A DNA stretch of 64,000 nt. It comes from Rhodothermales bacterium. GTDB lineage: Bacteria > Bacteroidota > Rhodothermia > Rhodothermales > JANQRZ01. Shown here piece by piece: positions 9,725 to 17,805 of this stretch. Every line of letters begins with the position of its first letter. Positions within the stretch are counted from its first letter, which is position 1. A model generated the notes under the pieces. The model worked only from the letters and a program-made list of their open reading frames with translations. It was not told the origin of the DNA and did no database searches. The stretch is taken from NCBI GenBank assembly GCA_039944855.1, contig JBDUXZ010000013.1:45785-109784 (forward strand). Reading direction: 5' to 3'. The translations under genes were made by a program, and so were the position numbers.

Positions 9725-10894
9725 CTAGGCGTCGACGGTCTCCCGCGCTCCCTCGTGCCAGCGCTCTTCGATCTGTAACCCGCGCTCGGTGAGGGCGGCG
9801 AGGAAGGGCTCGGTCGGGATGATGTGCTCGGGCGGGGCGGCCCCGCCGCCCGCGACGGCGCCGGCGGCGAGGAGCGAGGCGATCGCCGCGGCCGGGAAGC
9901 CTGTGCAGCGCTGCATCGCCGAGAACCCCGTCGCCTCGTCGAAGCGGTCGACGAGCTCGTACGTCAGCGTGCAGGTCTCGCCGTCACGCTGCCCCTCGAG
10001 CAGGATGCGGACGATGACGGCGTCGCGGTACTCTCCGCCGAGGTGCTTCCGGAGGCGGCGCGTGAGGATGTCGCGGTAGGTCAGGTGCGTCCGCACGTCC
10101 ACCGACGTGTCCTCGCCGAAGCCGAGGGCGAAGACCGACCGCATCGCGGCGGCGTGGCCGGGGTGGCGGAGCGTCTTGTAGTCGAGGGTGCGGACGCGGC
10201 CCGCGAGGTCGTGCGGTAGCGTCGACTGCTTGCCGGCGGTGTAAAACGCTTCGAGCTCGCCGGTCGGTTCGGGAAAGGAGACGGTTTCGAGCCCCGTCAG
10301 CGGCTCGGCGTACTCGACCGCCCCGTCGCGGACGATCGCCACGGGGTCGGTGTACCCCCGCACGAAGCGCTCGGTGGCGTAGCCGACGCGGTGGAAGAAC
10401 GGCGGCTCGGCCTCGATGGGGATGTTGCCCACCCGCATCGTCACGGCGTCGACAGTGTCGAACCGGTCGAGCCCGCGCGTGACGAGGATGTTGACGAGGC
10501 CCGGCGCGAGCCCGCAGTTCGGGACGATCCACCGCGTCCGTTTTGCGGCGGCTTCGCGGAGCGCGAGCTCCTGCTGCACCGTCGCCCGGTCCCCGCCGAG
10601 GTCACAGAAGTGCGCGCCGAGGCCGACTGTGAGCGCGGCGAGCTTCGCGTTGAGAGGACCGCCCGTGCTGCCGACGACGCACGCGCTGCCGGCCAGCACC
10701 GGCGTGATGGCGCGCTCGTCGCGGACATCCACGCGGACGGTGCGGAGCTTCGGGCTCTGGACGAGGTCTTTCAGCGTGCGGAGCGCGCTGCTCCGCGCGT
10801 CGCAAACCTGTACGTGCGACACGTCGGGACGGCTCGCGAGGTCGCAGGCGATGGCGGAGCCGATGGCGCCGGCGCCGAGGACGGTGATCTTCAT
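9725..10894 (-). CDS. Saccharopine dehydrogenase-like NAD(P)-binding protein
   Basis: A 389-aa protein starting MKITVLGAGAIGSAIACDLA, a textbook GxGxxG Rossmann fold, followed by CVVGSTGGPLNA and WIVPNCGLAPGLVNILV, which fit the saccharopine dehydrogenase/LYS9 family (NADP-binding domain then catalytic domain). In this family the enzyme oxidises or forms saccharopine in lysine metabolism, but many bacterial members act on other amino acids or are annotated only as carboxynorspermidine- or lysine-type dehydrogenases. It is the last gene of the long minus-strand run. A perfect 14-bp palindrome lies 48 bases upstream and may be its operator, suggesting it is transcribed separately from the permease gene before it. 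Confidence 0.8.
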   Translation of the reverse strand: MKITVLGAGAIGSAIACDLASRPDVSHVQVCDARSSALRTLKDLVQSPKLRTVRVDVRDERAITPVLAGSACVVGSTGGPLNAKLAALTVGLGAHFCDLGGDRATVQQELALREAAAKRTRWIVPNCGLAPGLVNILVTRGLDRFDTVDAVTMRVGNIPIEAEPPFFHRVGYATERFVRGYTDPVAIVRDGAVEYAEPLTGLETVSFPEPTGELEAFYTAGKQSTLPHDLAGRVRTLDYKTLRHPGHAAAMRSVFALGFGEDTSVDVRTHLTYRDILTRRLRKHLGGEYRDAVIVRILLEGQRDGETCTLTYELVDRFDEATGFSAMQRCTGFPAAAIASLLAAGAVAGGGAAPPEHIIPTEPFLAALTERGLQIEERWHEGARETVDA

Positions 10895-10941
10895 GGGGCG
10901 GAGGGTGGGGTTCGGAGCGCAGGATACGTCGCGCGTGGGTC

Positions 10942-10955
10942 CGCGTTATAACGCG
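10942..10955. promoter_or_regulatory. Perfect 14-bp palindrome, candidate operator
   Basis: CGCGTTATAACGCG lies in the 120-base gap upstream of the saccharopine dehydrogenase-like gene, 48 bases from its start. It is a perfect inverted repeat with an AT core, which is unusual in this GC-rich sequence and typical of a dimeric repressor site. The regulator is unknown. A weak hairpin (GCGGGCC 10977-10983 with GACCCGC 10993-10999) just beyond it may end the permease transcript. Confidence 0.4.
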
Positions 10956-11014
10956 TGACCGTCCGCATCGTTTTGAGCGGGCCGAAGTTTTTGACCCGCA
11001 ACGACTTGTGCGAG

Positions 11015-12646
11015 CTATCGATTCCCGGCGAAGCGGAGCGCGAACGTCGAGAGCCCGACGAGGCCCATCAGGAGGACGCTGTACGCCGCCGCCGTGCCGA
11101 ACTCGTAGAGCCGGAGCTGCGCGAGGATCTCGACCGAGATCGGCCGGTTGCCGTAGACGTACAGCATGATCGACGACACGAACTCGCCGAGCGCGGCGAC
11201 GAACGTCAGCAGCGTGCCCGCCGCCACGCCCGGCAGGATCGCCGGCCACACGACGCGCCGGAACGTCGTCCACGTCCCCGCCCCGAGGTCGGCCGAGGCC
11301 TCGGTCAGCCGGTCGTCGAAGCCGTCGAGCGCCGCCGTCGTCGCGCGGACGACGAGCGGGATGTGACGGATGAAGTAGGCCAGCGGCAGGATCCAGAACG
11401 ACCCCACGAGCACCTGCCCGGCCGACAGCGGCGACGGCTGAGAGAACGTCACGATCAGGTTCAGCGCGACCACCGTCCCCGGGATCGCGAACGGGAGGAC
11501 GGCGAGCGTGCGGATCAGCCCGCGCCCCGGCACCGTCCCCTTCGCGATCACGACGGCCGCCGCCACGCCGAACACGACGTTGAGGACGGTCGCGATGGAA
11601 GCCATCTGCAAGCTGTTCGCGATCGGGTCGAAGAACTTCGGGTCGGCGAAGAGCGAGGCGTAGTTGGCGAGCGTGTACGCAGGCGGCAGGATTTGCATCG
11701 TCCACCGCGCCGCATCCGCGAACGAGATCAGCACGACCGTCAGCACCGGCAGCACAACGAAGAGCAGCACGACGCCCACGCCGAGGCCCGCGAGCCACGC
11801 CGCCGGGCCGCCCACCGGCTCGACCGGCCGCGCCGTCCCCTTCGACGCGCCGAGCAGGTTGCGTCCCGGCCGCGCTTCGAGCAGGAAGAGGAAGCCGAGG
11901 CAGATCGCCGTCAGCACGGTCGCCACGGCGGCGGAGAGGGCGAGGTCGCCGTTGATCTTGAGGTTGTAGATCTGCACCGTCATAAACGGCTCCGTCCCGG
12001 CGAACAGCAGCGGGGCCGTGAAGCTCGCCATCGACAGCATGAACACGAGGAGGGACGCGCCGACGAGCGCGGGCCGCAGCAGCGGGATGACGACGCGGCG
12101 GAACGCCCGCCACCCGCTCGCCCCCAGATCGGCCGAGGCTTCGAGCAGGCTCGCGTCGAGGTCGCGGAGGGCGGCGGTGACGAAGAGGAAGAAGTAGACG
12201 TAGAAGGCGTAGACGTGGACGAGCCACACGGCCCACAGCCCGCTGAAGGCGAATGGCACCTCGGCGAGTCCGAACAGGTCGCGGAGTGCACGCGGGAGGA
12301 TGCCCGTCTCGCCGTAGAGGAAGAGGAACGCGAGCACGCCGACGAGCGGCGGGAGCGCGAGCGGGAGCGCCGCCGCCGCCTGCAACGCGCCGCGGAACGG
12401 CAGCCCGTAGCGCCACAGCCCCCACGCCAGCCCCGTCCCGACGACGCTCGCCCCCGCCACCGTCGCCAGCGAGATCCCGACCGAGTTGATGAGTGCCCGC
12501 ACGTTCGCTCCGCGCCATCCGCCGAAGAACTCCGGCAGGTGCTCCACGCCGAGCACGAACGTCCGCAGTGCCGGCCACAGCACGTACCCGAGGAGCACGA
12601 GCGCCACCGGAACGGCGAGCACAAGGGCAGCGCGGCGCGTCAGCAT
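11015..12646 (-). CDS. Fused two-domain ABC transporter permease (iron/thiamine-type)
   Basis: A 543-aa inner-membrane protein with about 12 hydrophobic segments and two copies of the binding-protein-dependent transport domain. The EAA loops are seen twice: EASADLGASGWRAFRRVVIPLLRP in the first half and EASADLGAGTWTTFRRVVWPAILP in the second. This arrangement is typical of Fe3+ (AfuB/SfuB/FbpB) and thiamine (ThiP) importers. The start ATG overlaps the hepT stop codon by one base (TGATG), so translation is probably coupled. No ATPase or solute-binding protein gene for it is present nearby, so it must work with components encoded elsewhere or be a remnant system. The substrate is not decided by sequence. 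Confidence 0.87.
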   Translation of the reverse strand: MLTRRAALVLAVPVALVLLGYVLWPALRTFVLGVEHLPEFFGGWRGANVRALINSVGISLATVAGASVVGTGLAWGLWRYGLPFRGALQAAAALPLALPPLVGVLAFLFLYGETGILPRALRDLFGLAEVPFAFSGLWAVWLVHVYAFYVYFFLFVTAALRDLDASLLEASADLGASGWRAFRRVVIPLLRPALVGASLLVFMLSMASFTAPLLFAGTEPFMTVQIYNLKINGDLALSAAVATVLTAICLGFLFLLEARPGRNLLGASKGTARPVEPVGGPAAWLAGLGVGVVLLFVVLPVLTVVLISFADAARWTMQILPPAYTLANYASLFADPKFFDPIANSLQMASIATVLNVVFGVAAAVVIAKGTVPGRGLIRTLAVLPFAIPGTVVALNLIVTFSQPSPLSAGQVLVGSFWILPLAYFIRHIPLVVRATTAALDGFDDRLTEASADLGAGTWTTFRRVVWPAILPGVAAGTLLTFVAALGEFVSSIMLYVYGNRPISVEILAQLRLYEFGTAAAYSVLLMGLVGLSTFALRFAGNR

Positions 12647-12993
12647 CAGCGGGCTTCTTCCTCAGCGATAATCGCTTCGAGCCGGTCGCGGAGCAGAGGT
12701 GCTTCGACGGCTGCCACGTTCCACACGACCTCGTAGTCCACACCGATATAGCCGTGGATCAGCCGGTTGCGCATTCGGGCCATTGAGCGCCATTCCACAT
12801 CTGTGTACCGATCGCGTAGGTCGGCAGAGAGTTGTTTCGTCGCCTCACCCATGATTTCGGTGCTGCGAGCAAACGCTCGGCGAAGCGTCGGGTCGGTGAG
12901 AAACGTGGATTGGTCGAGACCGTCGCTCGCGGAAGCGAGGTAAATCGCTTCGTCAAGAATGTGCCGGAGATACACGGTGTCAGGCCTCGACAT
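12646..12993 (-). CDS. hepT: HepT-like ribonuclease toxin (DUF86)
   Basis: A 115-aa all-helical HEPN protein. The RX4HXY catalytic signature is visible as RNRLIHGY around residues 77-84 (Arg, His and Tyr all present), so the nuclease should be active. Known HepT toxins are RNases silenced when their partner MntA attaches AMP groups to the Tyr of this motif. The gene starts inside the last 14 bases of the mntA-like gene, the normal order and overlap for the pair. Base composition around here is less GC-rich than in the flanking genes, in keeping with acquisition by transfer. The stop codon overlaps the start of the ABC permease. Confidence 0.88.
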   Translation of the reverse strand: MSRPDTVYLRHILDEAIYLASASDGLDQSTFLTDPTLRRAFARSTEIMGEATKQLSADLRDRYTDVEWRSMARMRNRLIHGYIGVDYEVVWNVAAVEAPLLRDRLEAIIAEEEAR

Positions 12994-13291
12994 ACTCGAC
13001 TTCGCGCAAGATGTACGGGCCGATGTAAGGGCTGAGCGATTCCGGCGTCACGAGCTCGACACGGCGTTGGAGTACGTCTTCGAGCAATTCGGCGAGCGCA
13101 GAGAAGCTGCGGAAGGTTTTCTTTCCCGGTGCGAACTCGACAAAGATGTCCACGTCGCTCTCCGGCGTCGGCTCATCGCGCACGAACGAACCGAATACAC
13201 CGAGCCGCGCCACGCCGAGCCGACGGATCGCAGCCTGCTGCTCGCGGAGCCGCTCGAATAGCTCGCTCTTCGTGTGGACCGTTGCTTCCAT
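12980..13291 (-). CDS. mntA: MntA-like minimal nucleotidyltransferase antitoxin
   Basis: A 103-aa protein with the nucleotidyltransferase motif GSFVRDEPTPESDVDIFVEF, that is GS-x10-DVD, keeping both metal-binding Asp residues. Proteins of this kind use ATP to AMPylate the adjacent HepT toxin. I chose the start METVH-like (MEATVHTK) at 13291 because it lies 4 bases after the preceding gene's stop; the next upstream ATG at 13318 would overlap that gene by 23 bases. It overlaps hepT by 14 bases, so the pair is surely co-translated. It acts in the cytoplasm. Confidence in the pair is high; an additional antiviral role is only inferred from related systems. Confidence 0.87.
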   Translation of the reverse strand: MEATVHTKSELFERLREQQAAIRRLGVARLGVFGSFVRDEPTPESDVDIFVEFAPGKKTFRSFSALAELLEDVLQRRVELVTPESLSPYIGPYILREVEYVEA

Positions 13292-13295
13292 GAGA

Positions 13296-13658
13296 TCAGC
13301 CTGTCCATTGCGCTGCATCTACCGTTGCCCACACGTTGACAGCAAGACCGAGAAGGAAAAGGGCACCAAAGCTGGCGAGGGTGATGAGCCAGCAAAGGCA
13401 TGCGAGAGCGAAGAACGCAGCGGACGCTAAAAGCCTACCCTGTATAAGTTGTCCTAGACCTGGTACGAAGAAGCTAGCGAGCGCAGCCAGTGTATTGCTG
13501 CTACTACGCGCATCGATGACTGTAACGCGGCTCGGGTCAGAACTATTAACTCTCGAAAGACCGCGCTCGTCCAACCACTCTCCACAGTAGCGACACTTAA
13601 TAGCCTCCGCTTGAATAGGCTCGGCGCAGAAGGGGCAAGGGACTGTTGAGTGGGTCAT
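13296..13658 (-). CDS. Zinc-ribbon/TM2-like small membrane protein
   Basis: A 120-aa protein. The N-terminal zinc ribbon has two cysteine pairs, CPFCAEPI (residues 8-15) and CRYCGEWL (22-29). After a polar linker comes a TM2-like membrane part beginning ASFFVPGLGQLIQG and continuing with hydrophobic stretches to the C-terminus (AAFFALACLCWLI, ALFLLGLAVNVWA). TM2 proteins are poorly understood; in many genomes they sit beside defence or stress genes. It follows recR by 8 bases and precedes mntA by 4, so it may be expressed with the toxin-antitoxin pair. Its DNA is visibly less GC-rich and richer in A than its neighbours, which suggests transfer together with the pair. Confidence 0.7.
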   Translation of the reverse strand: MTHSTVPCPFCAEPIQAEAIKCRYCGEWLDERGLSRVNSSDPSRVTVIDARSSSNTLAALASFFVPGLGQLIQGRLLASAAFFALACLCWLITLASFGALFLLGLAVNVWATVDAAQWTG

Positions 13659-13666
13659 CTGCTGAC

Positions 13667-14338
13667 TCAGACCTGAGAGCGGCCTTCGAGGGCGCGCGTG
13701 AGCGTGGCCTCGTCGGCGTATTCGAGGTCGCCGCCGATGGGGAGGCCGCGGGCGATGCGGGTGACGTGGATGCCGAGCGGCTGGAGGAGCTGCGAGATGT
13801 AGTACGCCGTCGTGTCACCCTCGACGTTCGGGTTCATCGCGAGGATGACTTCCTGGATCGGCTCGGCCTCATAGGCCGCTGCGTCCTCGGACACGCCCTC
13901 GGCCGTCTCTTCCTTCGCGGCGGCGGGCTCTTTCGGCGCGGCGACGCGGGCGACGAGCTGGCGGATCTTGAGGTCGTCCGGTCCGATCCCGTCGAGCGGG
14001 GAGATCACGCCGCCGAGGACGTGGTAGAGGCCGCGGTACTCGTTCGTCCGTTCGAGCGCGAGCACGTCGTTCGCCTCCTCGACGACGCAGACGACGGAGC
14101 GCGTGCGCTTGTGCGAGCGGCAGATCGGGCAGGGGTCGGTGTCGGTGACGTTGAAGCAGACGGAGCACTCCTTCACCCGGTCCTTCACATTGACGAGCGC
14201 GCGGGCGAGCTCGACGACTTCGGCGCGCGGCATCTTCAGCACGTAGGCGGCGAGCCGCTGCGCCGTCTTCCGCCCGACCGTCGGCAGCTTGGAGAACTGC
14301 TCGACGAGGGTTTCGACGGATTCGGAGGTGATCTGCAT
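13667..14338 (-). CDS. recR: Recombination mediator RecR
   Basis: A 223-aa RecR. The order is N-terminal HhH region ([18 protein letters not shown]), a four-Cys zinc finger ([16 protein letters not shown], residues about 58-73), then the TOPRIM domain ([51 protein letters not shown]) and the C-terminal [16 protein letters not shown]alker-B-like end. With RecO and RecF it loads RecA at gaps. It is longer than the usual 200 aa because of an insertion of about 25 residues rich in Ala/Glu/Lys between the first and second parts of TOPRIM (after RQLVARV, before IQEVILA). It sits in the classic order dnaX-YbaB-recR. Confidence 0.96.
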   Translation of the reverse strand: MQITSESVETLVEQFSKLPTVGRKTAQRLAAYVLKMPRAEVVELARALVNVKDRVKECSVCFNVTDTDPCPICRSHKRTRSVVCVVEEANDVLALERTNEYRGLYHVLGGVISPLDGIGPDDLKIRQLVARVAAPKEPAAAKEETAEGVSEDAAAYEAEPIQEVILAMNPNVEGDTTAYYISQLLQPLGIHVTRIARGLPIGGDLEYADEATLTRALEGRSQV

Positions 14339-14429
14339 GGCGGCGGGGCGAAGGCGAGGGAGGGCAATCAGACGAAGCTAGCGCCGCGCGGTGACAGCGC
14401 TCCGTCACGCGTGCGGTCGCCAGAGCCCG

Positions 14430-14768
14430 TCAGCCGCCCATCAGCCCGCCGAGGTCGAGGCCGGGCGGGAGCATCGTGCCGGCGGCTTTCTTCATCTCGG
14501 TCTCGCGCACGGCCTCGGCTTCTTCGAGCGCCTTGTTGACACCGGCGACGAGGAGGTCTTCGAGGAGTTCGAGGTCGTCGGGGCTGACGACCTCTTTCTC
14601 CATTTTGATCGAGACGACGCGGCCAGCGGCATTCGCGACGACCTTCACCATGCCGCCGCCGGCCTCAGCCGAGGCGGTTTTGCCGGCGAGGGCCTGTTGC
14701 GTCTCGGCCATCTTCTGCTGCATCTCCATCATCTTGCCAAACAGGTCGGCCATGTTGGGTTGGTCCAT
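14430..14768 (-). CDS. YbaB/EbfC family nucleoid-associated protein
   Basis: A 112-aa protein with the YbaB pattern: N-terminal Met/Gln-rich helix (MADLFGKMMEMQQKMAETQQAL), the strand GGMVKVVANAAGRVVSIKMEKEVV, then LELLEDLLVAGVNKALEEAE and a Gly/Leu-rich tail ending LMGG. Family members are dimers that bind DNA and help organise the nucleoid, and they are almost always encoded between dnaX and recR, as here. It lies 128 bases after dnaX and 91 bases before recR on the same strand. Confidence 0.93.
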   Translation of the reverse strand: MDQPNMADLFGKMMEMQQKMAETQQALAGKTASAEAGGGMVKVVANAAGRVVSIKMEKEVVSPDDLELLEDLLVAGVNKALEEAEAVRETEMKKAAGTMLPPGLDLGGLMGG

Positions 14769-14831
14769 TGCGGTGGGGGAGCTAAGAGGTCAAAGGAAAA
14801 GGAGGGGACGCCGCGTGATGCGTGACACGTG

Positions 14832-14877
14832 ATTTCAAGAGCAACGGTGGCGCCATTTCAAGAGCAACGGTGGCGCC
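14832..14877. repeat. Perfect tandem duplication of 23 bp
   Basis: Two identical 23-bp units (14832-14854 and 14855-14877), each beginning ATTTCAAGAG and ending GGTGGCGCC, stand head to tail in the gap between dnaX and the YbaB gene. They are flanked by a 10-bp inverted repeat, GTGATGCGTG (14815-14824) and CACGCATCAC (14884-14893). The arrangement looks like a small dispersed repeat element or a slipped duplication, downstream of the dnaX stop. Confidence 0.8.
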
Positions 14878-14896
14878 TGGCCCCACGCATCACTCG

Positions 14897-16948
14897 TCAC
14901 GTCCACACGATCTCGCCGCCGAACTGCTCGAAGATCGCGCGGATGACGGGGTGCTCGTGGCGAAGCTGCTTGATGCGCTCGAACCGGTCGGGCGGGGCCG
15001 CGGTTTCGCTGACGGCATCGGTGCGGACGACGAAGGCGAGCGGGGGCGGCTCCTCGCCCATCGCCGCGGCGAGGGCGTCGGTGAACGACGCCTGCTCGCT
15101 GCGGAGGAGCTGTTGCACGAAGGCGCTCGGGACGGCTACCTGCACCGTCCCGTGTTCGACGGCGACGGGCTCGACGTGGGCGAGCACGCCGGCCACGCTC
15201 GGCCGCTCGGCCTTGACCGTGGCGATCAGCCGGGGCCACACCTCGCGCACGCGGTGGAGCGAGACGCCGAAGTGCACGTCCGCCGTGGCCACGCTGACGG
15301 CCTCGGCGCGGCCGCTGGCCCCGTCGCCAAGCGCGGCGGACGGATCGCCGTCGGGCGTGCTTTTGCGCTGGAGCGCCGGCGCTCCGAACAAACCGATGCG
15401 GAGATCGGGCTCGGGCTGCTTGGGTTGCGGCGCGGCCGGCGGCGGGGCGGGGCGGGGCTCGGGACGCGCAGGCGGCGGCTCGTTCCGCTCGGGCTCATCG
15501 GGCTCGGGTGGGGCGGACTCGGCAGCCGGCGGGGGCGCTTCCTGCGGGAGCGGGGCGGCGGTGTAGTCGTCGGCCGTTTCGGTCGCAGGCGTCGGGGCCG
15601 GTGTAGGGAGAGAGGACGGTGGCGGCGCGCTCGGGCTCGGTGCGTTCGGGGCTGGCGTGCTCGGAGTAGCAGCGTACGTCGGGGTCGTGGGCTCGGCCGT
15701 CTGCGCGGTCCGCTCGGGCGTGGGTTTCGGGCTCGGGACGGACGGGGGCGTCTCCCCGCTGGAGCGGGGCAGGCTGCCCCGCTCGATCATCCCTTCGAGC
15801 CGTTCTAGCTTCTGGAGGAGGAGCCGGAGGTCGGCCGTGCGGTCGAGGCTGGCGAGCTTGAGGAGGGCGAGTTCGAGCTTGAGCCGGGGCTGCGGGCTGT
15901 TCTTGACCTCGCGCTCGGCCTCGTCGATCACCATCAGCGCGCGGAGCAGGTCGGGCTCGGCGAGGTCGTCGACGGAGTTGAGGTAGCGCTCGCGCGTGGC
16001 GGCGTCGGCCTCGATGAGGTCGGCCGACTGCGTCGAGGCGGCGACGTAGAGCCCGCGGTAGTGCTCGGCGAGGCCGACGAGGAACTCCTGCAGGTCGTAG
16101 CCCCGCCGCACGAGCGCCTCGACGAGGCCGAGCAACCCGGCGCGGTCGCCGGCCTGCACGCGGTCCGACACGTCGAAGAACAAGTCGGTCTCGACGACGC
16201 CGAGCGCTTCGGCGAGCTCCCCATAGCGGAGCGTCGTGCCGCAGAGCGAGACCGACTGGTCGAAGATCGAGAGGGCGTCGCGGAGGGCGCCGTCGCCTTT
16301 GCGCGCGATGAGGTGGAGCGAGGGCGCGTCGGCGTCGATGCTCTCGGCGGTGCAGATCTCGCCGAGGCGGTCGACGGTCTCGGGCACGGTGATCCGCCGG
16401 AAGTCGAACCGCTGGCAGCGCGAGAGGATCGTCGGGAGGACCTTGTGCGGCTCCGTCGTCGCGAAGATGAACAGGACGTGGGGCGGCGGCTCTTCGAGGG
16501 TTTTGAGGAGCGCGTTGAACGCCGCCTTCGAGAGCATGTGGACCTCGTCCACGATGTAGACCTTCCGGTTCGCGCCCTGCGGCGGGATGCGGAGCCGCTC
16601 CTGCAAATCGCGGACATCGTCGACGCCGTTGTTCGAGGCCGCGTCGATCTCGGTTACGTCGAGGCTGCGGCCGTCCTCGAAGGCGCGGCAGCGGTCGCAC
16701 GTCCGGCACGGCTCGGCGCCGGTGCGATCGGCGAGCGGGGTCTCGCAGTTGATCGCCTTCGCGAGGAGCCGCGCCGCCGTCGTCTTGCCGACGCCGCGCG
16801 GCCCGCTGAAGAGGTAGGCGTGGGCGAGCCGGTCGTGGAGGATCGCGTTCTGCAGCGTCTCGGTGACGTGCTCCTGCGAGACGAGGTCGGCGAACGTCTG
16901 CGGGCGGTACTTGCGGGCGGTGACGAGGTAGCGGGAGGCGTCGGCCAT
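14897..16948 (-). CDS. dnaX: DNA polymerase III subunit gamma/tau
   Basis: A 683-aa clamp-loader ATPase. The start MADASRYLVTARKYRPQTF is chosen because the family begins this way; the frame is open 21 codons further upstream but with an atypical sequence. AAA+ features are Walker A GPRGVGKT, a zinc module (CETPLADRTGAEPCRTCDRC), Walker B VDEVHML and the SRC arginine-finger motif. Residues about 400-520 are a Pro/Ala/Thr-rich linker, and a C-terminal domain of tau type (ADVHFGVSLHRVREVWPRLIATVKAERPSVAG...) follows. It loads the sliding clamp at the replication fork. I saw no A-rich slippery site that would produce a short gamma form. It is followed by the YbaB gene and recR. Confidence 0.95.
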   Translation of the reverse strand: MADASRYLVTARKYRPQTFADLVSQEHVTETLQNAILHDRLAHAYLFSGPRGVGKTTAARLLAKAINCETPLADRTGAEPCRTCDRCRAFEDGRSLDVTEIDAASNNGVDDVRDLQERLRIPPQGANRKVYIVDEVHMLSKAAFNALLKTLEEPPPHVLFIFATTEPHKVLPTILSRCQRFDFRRITVPETVDRLGEICTAESIDADAPSLHLIARKGDGALRDALSIFDQSVSLCGTTLRYGELAEALGVVETDLFFDVSDRVQAGDRAGLLGLVEALVRRGYDLQEFLVGLAEHYRGLYVAASTQSADLIEADAATRERYLNSVDDLAEPDLLRALMVIDEAEREVKNSPQPRLKLELALLKLASLDRTADLRLLLQKLERLEGMIERGSLPRSSGETPPSVPSPKPTPERTAQTAEPTTPTYAATPSTPAPNAPSPSAPPPSSLPTPAPTPATETADDYTAAPLPQEAPPPAAESAPPEPDEPERNEPPPARPEPRPAPPPAAPQPKQPEPDLRIGLFGAPALQRKSTPDGDPSAALGDGASGRAEAVSVATADVHFGVSLHRVREVWPRLIATVKAERPSVAGVLAHVEPVAVEHGTVQVAVPSAFVQQLLRSEQASFTDALAAAMGEEPPPLAFVVRTDAVSETAAPPDRFERIKQLRHEHPVIRAIFEQFGGEIVWT

Positions 16949-17035
16949 GGGCGGGGATGCAGCGGGGGATCGGGGCTCCGCCAACATACCTCTGCCCTGC
17001 CACCGCCGCAAGCCTCCGCCGGGGCGAACGGGGTC

Positions 17036-17707
17036 CTACATCGCTTCTTCCGGCGTGAGGTGCAGGACCTCGGTGCGGACCGCCACGGGAGCCACGGGCA
17101 CCGGCTTCAGCACGTCGGTCCGGGCGAGGTCGTCGCCCCAGCGGACGCCGCTCGGGTTCGTCACGAGCCAGTACAGCTCGTAGCCGACGAGGCCGAGCGC
17201 TGCGAGCGTGAGGAGGTAGCTGACGGGCGAGGCCATGAAGGTGAACGCCTGCGCGAAGAAGCCGACGGTGAACATCCAGTTACGCCGGATCGATGTCAGC
17301 ACGTCCATCCGCTCGCCGCCGATCCGCTCGACGGTCAGGCCCATCACGCGCTTGCCAAAAGAGCGGAGGTGCATGGCGTCGACTTCGAGCCCGTCCGAGA
17401 GCAGGAGGTACGCGCTCGCGGCGAGGCCGCCGAGGAAGAACGCAGTGAACCAGCTCGTGAAGAACGCCGAGACGAGCCCGTACAGCACGGCCGCTACGGC
17501 CCCGTCGATGAGCTTGGCGAGGATGCGCGTCGAGAGCTCGGGCACGACGCCGGCAACGGCGGGAGCGGGCGGGGCGTCGGGCAGCGCGCCGTCGTCGGCG
17601 TGGAGGGTGACAGGCGCGAACGAGGCGTCGGCGAAGGCGTTCGCCGGGATCGTCTCCGGCACATCGGAGAACTCGATGAGGTCCGAGAAGTCGAGGCGAG
17701 GGTCCAT
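17036..17707 (-). CDS. RDD family membrane protein
   Basis: A 223-aa inner-membrane protein. After about 55 polar residues the RDD signature appears: RILAKLIDGAVAAVLYGLV in the first segment (the Arg and Asp that name the family), then SFGKRVMGLTVERI between segments, and GVRWGDDLARTDVL near the C-terminus. Four hydrophobic segments are visible. Family members are thought to be transporters, and some are Na+(Li+)/H+ antiporters, but function here is open. It is transcribed with, and 87 bases upstream of, dnaX. Neighbour spacing suggests membership of the long minus-strand block without proving a functional link. Confidence 0.85.
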   Translation of the reverse strand: MDPRLDFSDLIEFSDVPETIPANAFADASFAPVTLHADDGALPDAPPAPAVAGVVPELSTRILAKLIDGAVAAVLYGLVSAFFTSWFTAFFLGGLAASAYLLLSDGLEVDAMHLRSFGKRVMGLTVERIGGERMDVLTSIRRNWMFTVGFFAQAFTFMASPVSYLLTLAALGLVGYELYWLVTNPSGVRWGDDLARTDVLKPVPVAPVAVRTEVLHLTPEEAM

Positions 17708-17805
17708 GAGAGCGGGGGTGGCGCAGCGGGCGCGGGACGTCGCCTGCCGCGGGTTGGGAGGTCGGCACCGCAGGGAGCCACGTTGCCTCTTTCCAACACC
17801 CTATT

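Noticed and set aside
10955..12736. Open plus-strand frame of 593 codons opposite the ABC permease
   Set aside because: Nearly all Arg/Glu/His/Asp without hydrophobic pattern; it mirrors the membrane helices of the permease on the other strand.
13292..13318. Upstream start (MQRNGQADLMEAT) for the mntA-like gene
   Set aside because: It would overlap the preceding zinc-ribbon gene by 23 bases; the next ATG at 13291 gives a clean 4-base gap and the domain starts there.
14832..14877. Possible start of a CRISPR array
   Set aside because: Two identical 23-bp units abut directly without a spacer and there are no further copies or cas genes.
14897..16948. Programmed frameshift in dnaX making a short gamma subunit
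   Set aside because: No A-rich slippery heptamer or following stable hairpin was found at a plausible position after the ATPase domains.
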